Below, one piece after another: positions 7,229 through 10,482 of a DNA stretch of 10,482 nucleotides (the stretch's first letter is position 1; every line of letters starts with the position of its first letter). The DNA comes from Candidatus Equinaster intestinalis. Lineage in GTDB: Bacteria > Bacillota_A > Clostridia > Oscillospirales > Acutalibacteraceae. The stretch covers positions 1 to 10,482 of the forward strand of contig JAGHTJ010000025.1 in assembly GCA_018065375.1 (NCBI GenBank). The letters are read 5' to 3'. The translations under genes were made by a program, and so were the position numbers. The notes beneath the pieces are model-generated. The model did not search any database, had not been told where the DNA came from, and saw only the letters and a list, made by a program, of their open reading frames with translations.

Positions 7229-8109
7229 AAAAAGTTTTAATTACGGGTGCCAATTCTTACATAGGTACTTCCTTCGAAAAATATATTAAAGACAATTTTG
7301 CGGCGCAGTATGAAATAGATACAATTGACATGATAGATAGTGCTTGGCGCGAAAAGAGTTTTGCCGGTTATGATACTGTTTTTCATGTTGCAGGAATAGC
7401 GCATTCCGATAGCGGAAAAATTTCTATTGAAAAAGAAAAATTATATCGTTCGGTTAATACAGAACTTACAATAGAAACTGCCAAAAAAGCAAAGGCAGAA
7501 GGTGCAAAACAGTTTATTTTTATGTCATCTGCAATAGTTTATGGGGATTCGGCGGGAATAGGTAAAGAAAAAATTATTACTAAAGATACACCTGTTAATC
7601 CTGCAAATTGTTATGGTGATAGTAAAGTTCAGGCTGAAAATGGAATTTTGCCACTTAATGATGAAAGCTTTAAGGTTTGCATTTTAAGACCGCCGATGAT
7701 ATACGGTAAGGGTAGTAAAGGAAATTTTCCGATATTGGAAAATTTTGCAAAAAAGCTTTTTGTTTTTCCGAAAGTTGATAATTGCCGTTCAATGCTCTAC
7801 ATAGGGAATTTAACGGAGTTTGTCAGGCTTATGATTGAAAACGAAGAGAGTGGGATTTTTTGGCCGCAAAATGCCGAATACAGCAATACAAGTTTGCTGG
7901 TGAAAATGATTCGAGAAGCAAATGGTAAAAAAATTTTTTTGTTATCAGGCTTATGTTGGCTTTTAAAATTTGTAAGCAAGTTTACCGGTCTTGTGAATAA
8001 AGCATTTGGAAATTTTTGTTATGAGCAAGATTTAAGCGATTATAAGCAAAATTATAGATATTATATCTTATCAGAAAGCATCAAGGAAATTGAAAGTAAT
8101 GAAGGATAA
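7225..8109 (+). CDS. NAD-dependent epimerase/dehydratase (extended SDR)
   Basis: A 294-residue extended short-chain dehydrogenase of the kind that epimerises, dehydrates or reduces nucleotide sugars. The Rossmann start is VLITGANSYIG with Gly8 and Gly14; the middle glycine of the classical GxxGxxG is Ser11. FHVAGIAH (53-60) is the equivalent of the NNAG region. Ser101-Ser102 lie in FMSSAIVYGDS, and Tyr130-x3-Lys134 in CYGDSKVQAE is the catalytic pair. LRPPMIYGKGSKGN (154-167) is the substrate-side motif. The C-terminal part (about 210-294) is less conserved. The ATG overlaps the preceding stop as ATGA, so translation is coupled to the sugar transferase. Proteins with this GANSYIGTS start and SWREK-like segment commonly lie in Firmicutes capsule or exopolysaccharide clusters, usually without an assigned substrate. 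Epimerase, 4,6-dehydratase and 4-ketoreductase are all possible; I cannot choose between them. Confidence 0.9.
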   Translation: MKKVLITGANSYIGTSFEKYIKDNFAAQYEIDTIDMIDSAWREKSFAGYDTVFHVAGIAHSDSGKISIEKEKLYRSVNTELTIETAKKAKAEGAKQFIFMSSAIVYGDSAGIGKEKIITKDTPVNPANCYGDSKVQAENGILPLNDESFKVCILRPPMIYGKGSKGNFPILENFAKKLFVFPKVDNCRSMLYIGNLTEFVRLMIENEESGIFWPQNAEYSNTSLLVKMIREANGKKIFLLSGLCWLLKFVSKFTGLVNKAFGNFCYEQDLSDYKQNYRYYILSESIKEIESNEG

Positions 8110-9313
8110 AAAACATATTTTAATTATTTCTCAATATTTTTTTCCTGAGTCGTTCCGAATAAATGATATTTGTCAAGAACTTGTTAAAAGAGGATATAAA
8201 ATTACGGTTCTTACGGGAATCCCCAATTATCCGGACGGAAAATTTTTTAGCGGTTACAACTGGTTTAAAAAAAGACGGGAAGTATGGGAAGGTATTGAAA
8301 TTATTCGTATTCCCATTGTTTCACGTGGAAAATCAAATATCAGACTTATTCTTAATTATTACTCGTTTGTAGTAAGTGGCTTTTTTTGGAATCTTTTCAC
8401 AAAACTTAATGCTGATATGGTGTTTACATTTGAAGTTTCGCCCATGATTCAAGCAAAAATAGGAATATGGTATGCGCAAAAACACAAAGTACCTAATTAT
8501 TTATATGTTCAAGATTTGTGGCCTGATAATTTGGAAATAGTAGGAGGAATACATAATAAAGTTATTCTTGCTCACTATTGGAAAATGTCTAATAAAATTT
8601 ATAAAAATTATACAAACATTCTTGCTACATCGCAAAGTTTTGTTGAAGAGATCGAAAATCGTATGCAAAAAAATGCAGAAAAGGTTGTTTATTGGCCACA
8701 ATATGCGGAAGACTTTTATGTTCCAACTAAATGCAGAAATGTTTACGAAATTTTGAATAACGAAAAATTCAAGATAGTGTTTACAGGTAATATTGGCTAT
8801 GCGCAAGGATTAGAAATATTACCTAAAACGGCATTACATCTTAAAGATAAAGGCATAAGTGATATTTGCTTTGTGATTGTTGGAAATGGAAGGTATAAAG
8901 AACATTTGATAGCAGAAACGTGCGATTTGGGTGTTGAAAAAATGTTTCTATTTATGGAGCGCCAGCCAAGCGATGCTATTCCTAACATTCTGTCATCTTG
9001 TGACGTTGCATTTGTTTCATTTATGAATAATGCATTATTTGAAAAAACCATACCTGCTAAATTGCAATCGTATATGGCGTGTGGAATGCCAATAATTGGA
9101 AGTGCTTCAGGTGAAACGGAGCGTATAATCAATGAGGCAAATTGTGGACAATGTGCTCAAATAGGAAATGTTAAAGAGTTGGTCCAAGCAATTGAAAATA
9201 TCAGAAATTCTGATTTGAAATTAATGAGTTGCAATAGTAGGAACTATTATTTGAAAAATTTCGACAAAAGGATTTTAATGGACAGATTAATTACATTATT
9301 AGAATCAATTTAA
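8099..9313 (+). CDS. WbuB-like GT4 glycosyltransferase
   Basis: A 404-residue GT-B glycosyltransferase of family GT4, resembling the WbuB group (named for an N-acetyl-fucosamine transferase of E. coli O antigens). The N-terminal half has HILIISQYFFPES and INDICQELVKRGYKITVLTG (5-40), then IPNYPDGK (41-48) and VQDLWPDN (137-144), typical of this subgroup. The C-terminal nucleotide-sugar half begins near VFTGNIGYAQGLE (227-239) and holds FVIVGNGRYK (258-267) and the donor-site stretch KTIPAKLQSYMACGMPIIG (316-334) followed by GETERII. It acts at the cytosolic membrane face on lipid-linked glycan; donor and acceptor sugars are not readable. I chose ATG 8099, which overlaps the preceding gene by 11 bases, with AAGGAA (8083-8088) 10 bases upstream. 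An in-frame TTG at 8090 would add three residues but leaves almost no spacing to that site. The gene is noticeably AT-rich. Confidence 0.92.
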   Translation: MKDKKHILIISQYFFPESFRINDICQELVKRGYKITVLTGIPNYPDGKFFSGYNWFKKRREVWEGIEIIRIPIVSRGKSNIRLILNYYSFVVSGFFWNLFTKLNADMVFTFEVSPMIQAKIGIWYAQKHKVPNYLYVQDLWPDNLEIVGGIHNKVILAHYWKMSNKIYKNYTNILATSQSFVEEIENRMQKNAEKVVYWPQYAEDFYVPTKCRNVYEILNNEKFKIVFTGNIGYAQGLEILPKTALHLKDKGISDICFVIVGNGRYKEHLIAETCDLGVEKMFLFMERQPSDAIPNILSSCDVAFVSFMNNALFEKTIPAKLQSYMACGMPIIGSASGETERIINEANCGQCAQIGNVKELVQAIENIRNSDLKLMSCNSRNYYLKNFDKRILMDRLITLLESI

Positions 9314-9320
9314 GTTGTTG

Positions 9321-9326
9321 AAGGGC
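9321..9326 (+). promoter_or_regulatory. Ribosome binding site deciding the second GT4 start
   Basis: AAGGGC sits 9 bases before ATG 9336 and lies downstream of the alternative TTG at 9315, which argues for the ATG. Confidence 0.55.
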
Positions 9327-9335
9327 AGTGAATTT

Positions 9336-10424
9336 ATGAAAGTTTTGCTGATTAATGCTGTTTGCGGAATTTTGTCAACAGGTCGTATTTGCATAGATAT
9401 AGCTCAACAATTTGAAAAAGAAGGAAATGAAGTTAAGATAGCGTATGGGCGTGCAAGCGTACCCGATAAATACAAAAAATATGCAGTACGTATTGGAAAC
9501 AAAATCGATGTTTGTTGGCACGCCTTTATGTCGAAGGTTTTCGATCAGCGCGGATATTGGAGCAGAATTGCCACAAAAAGATTTTTGAGATGGGCTGATA
9601 AGTATAATCCGGATATTTTGTGGTTGCATAATATTCACGATTATTACATAAATATTGAGATGCTCTTTAAATGGATAAAATCAAGACCGGATATGACAGT
9701 AAAATGGACACAACATGATTGTTGGGCATTTACCGGTGGGTGTATGCATTTTTTGATGTCAGGATGTTCACAATGGCAACAGCAATGTGAAAAGTGCATA
9801 AATAAAAGAAAAATTTTACCACTATGTTCGAATGAGAATTATACATTTAATCTTAAAAAAAGATGTTTTACCGGCATTAAGAATATGACTCTGATTACTC
9901 CATCACAGTGGTTGGCAAATTTGATAAAAATAAGCTATTTGAAAGATTATGATGTTAAGGTTGTTAACAATAAGATAGATAAAGAGGTCTTTAAGCCCAC
10001 TTTAGGAGATTTTCGGGGAAAATACGGAATTGGGGAAAAGAACATAATACTTGGTGTTGCAAGCCTTTGGGATAAAAGTAAGGGACTATATGATTTTTAC
10101 AAATTGGCGCAGGTTTTGGATACTAATAGTGTAATTGTAATAGTTGGTTTAAGCAAAAAACAGTTAAAAAGCATTCCAAAAGGCATTATTGGTATAGGAA
10201 GAACTAATAACGCGACTGAACTTGCACAGATATATACAACTGCAGATGTGTTTTTTAATCCTACGTATCAAGATAACTATCCTACGGTAAATCTTGAAGC
10301 CGAGGCCTGTGGAACTAAAGTTATTACTTATGATACCGGCGGTTGCAAGGAGACTATCAGACGGGAAGATTCGAAAGTGATAGAAGTTGGAAATTGGAAA
10401 AGGGTGTTGAGTTTATTAAAATGA
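9336..10424 (+). CDS. GT4 glycosyltransferase with cysteine cluster (WcaC-like)
   Basis: A 362-residue GT-B glycosyltransferase of family GT4. The N-terminus MKVLLINAVCGILSTGRIC and ILWLHNIHDYYIN (94-106) match the subgroup that includes WcaC-type enzymes. The segment QHDCWAFTGGCMHF (126-139) is diagnostic, and it is followed by Cys144, Cys151 and Cys154, giving a C-x7-C-x6-C-x2-C cluster from Cys136. The donor half holds ILGVASLWDKSKGL (238-251), FFNPTYQDNYPTVNLEAEA (306-324) and CGTKVITYDTGGCKE (325-339). The C-terminus is short: only about 20 residues follow the GGCKE motif, where relatives often carry a longer closing helix. ATG 9336 is preferred because AAGGGC (9321-9326) lies 9 bases upstream; the in-frame TTG at 9315 has no comparable site. 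The gap to the preceding gene is 22 bases, and its stop overlaps the next ATG. The transferred sugar is unknown. Confidence 0.9.
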   Translation: MKVLLINAVCGILSTGRICIDIAQQFEKEGNEVKIAYGRASVPDKYKKYAVRIGNKIDVCWHAFMSKVFDQRGYWSRIATKRFLRWADKYNPDILWLHNIHDYYINIEMLFKWIKSRPDMTVKWTQHDCWAFTGGCMHFLMSGCSQWQQQCEKCINKRKILPLCSNENYTFNLKKRCFTGIKNMTLITPSQWLANLIKISYLKDYDVKVVNNKIDKEVFKPTLGDFRGKYGIGEKNIILGVASLWDKSKGLYDFYKLAQVLDTNSVIVIVGLSKKQLKSIPKGIIGIGRTNNATELAQIYTTADVFFNPTYQDNYPTVNLEAEACGTKVITYDTGGCKETIRREDSKVIEVGNWKRVLSLLK

Positions 10425-10482
10425 ATAAAATTTACATACACGCTTCTTTAAATCTTGCCGGTGGAGTTGCCTCTGTTATAGG
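10421..10482 (+). CDS. Start of next cluster gene, possibly a glycosyltransferase (partial)
   Basis: Only 20 complete codons are visible before the right edge: MNKIYIHASLNLAGGVASVI. The ATG overlaps the preceding TGA as ATGA, the same coupled arrangement as at 7225, which supports a real start. A short beta strand followed by a glycine-rich GG turn resembles the N-terminus of GT-B glycosyltransferases, and the operon context agrees, but 20 residues are too few to name the family. An AGGGTG (10401-10406) lies 14 bases upstream, rather far, so coupling may be the main initiation route. Confidence 0.6.
   Translation, partial: MNKIYIHASLNLAGGVASVI

Noticed and set aside
9314..9335. Possible extra start (TTG 9315) or a small gene between the two glycosyltransferases
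   Set aside because: The 22-base gap is too short for a gene, and the clear ribosome binding site lies downstream of the TTG, pointing to ATG 9336.
1..10482. CRISPR arrays, insertion sequences, tRNA or rRNA genes, phage genes and defence systems
   Set aside because: No spaced direct repeats, transposase motifs, cloverleaf-like stretches or related protein motifs were seen; the window is almost fully accounted for by metabolic and glycan genes.

Overview
The window looks like chromosomal DNA of a Gram-positive anaerobe of the Clostridia (Firmicutes/Bacillota), possibly a gut or rumen Oscillospiraceae-like lineage. The evidence is the long fused form of PurL (the clade typical of Firmicutes), a formate-tetrahydrofolate ligase gene, strong GGAGG-type ribosome binding sites and a textbook sigma-A promoter. 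The genus cannot be fixed from sequence reading alone. All genes are on the + strand.

Left half (1-5674), purine and one-carbon metabolism: the 3' end of purD, then a complete purL whose ATG overlaps the purD stop, then a complete fhs starting on the base after the purL stop. PurD and PurL catalyse two early steps of de novo IMP synthesis. Fhs makes 10-formyl-THF, the one-carbon donor used in that pathway. The block ends at a clear intrinsic terminator (5637-5674).

Junction (5675-5847): no gene. It holds a consensus promoter (TTGACA, 17 bases, TGGTATAAT; 5698-5726) and a leader of about 115 bases with a small hairpin.

Right half (5848-10482), the start of a surface or exopolysaccharide cluster: a PglD/NeuD-like acyltransferase, a PglC/WbaP-type phosphoglycosyl transferase with an unusual N-terminal extension, an extended-SDR NAD-dependent epimerase/dehydratase, a WbuB-like GT4 glycosyltransferase, a second GT4 glycosyltransferase with a cysteine cluster, and the first 20 codons of another gene. 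Genes overlap or nearly abut, so they probably form one operon read from the junction promoter and continuing past the right edge. The likely logic is that the phosphoglycosyl transferase loads the first sugar phosphate on undecaprenyl phosphate, the SDR enzyme and acyltransferase modify nucleotide sugars or glycan, and the glycosyltransferases extend the repeat unit. No polymerase, flippase or chain-length regulator is in view. Base composition becomes more AT-rich in this half, as is common for variable glycan loci.

I see no mobile element, CRISPR array, tRNA or rRNA. Nothing here is clearly a wholly new system. The points most worth a second look are the junction/leader, the N-terminally extended phosphoglycosyl transferase, the PglD-PglC-like pairing and the cysteine cluster of the last complete glycosyltransferase.
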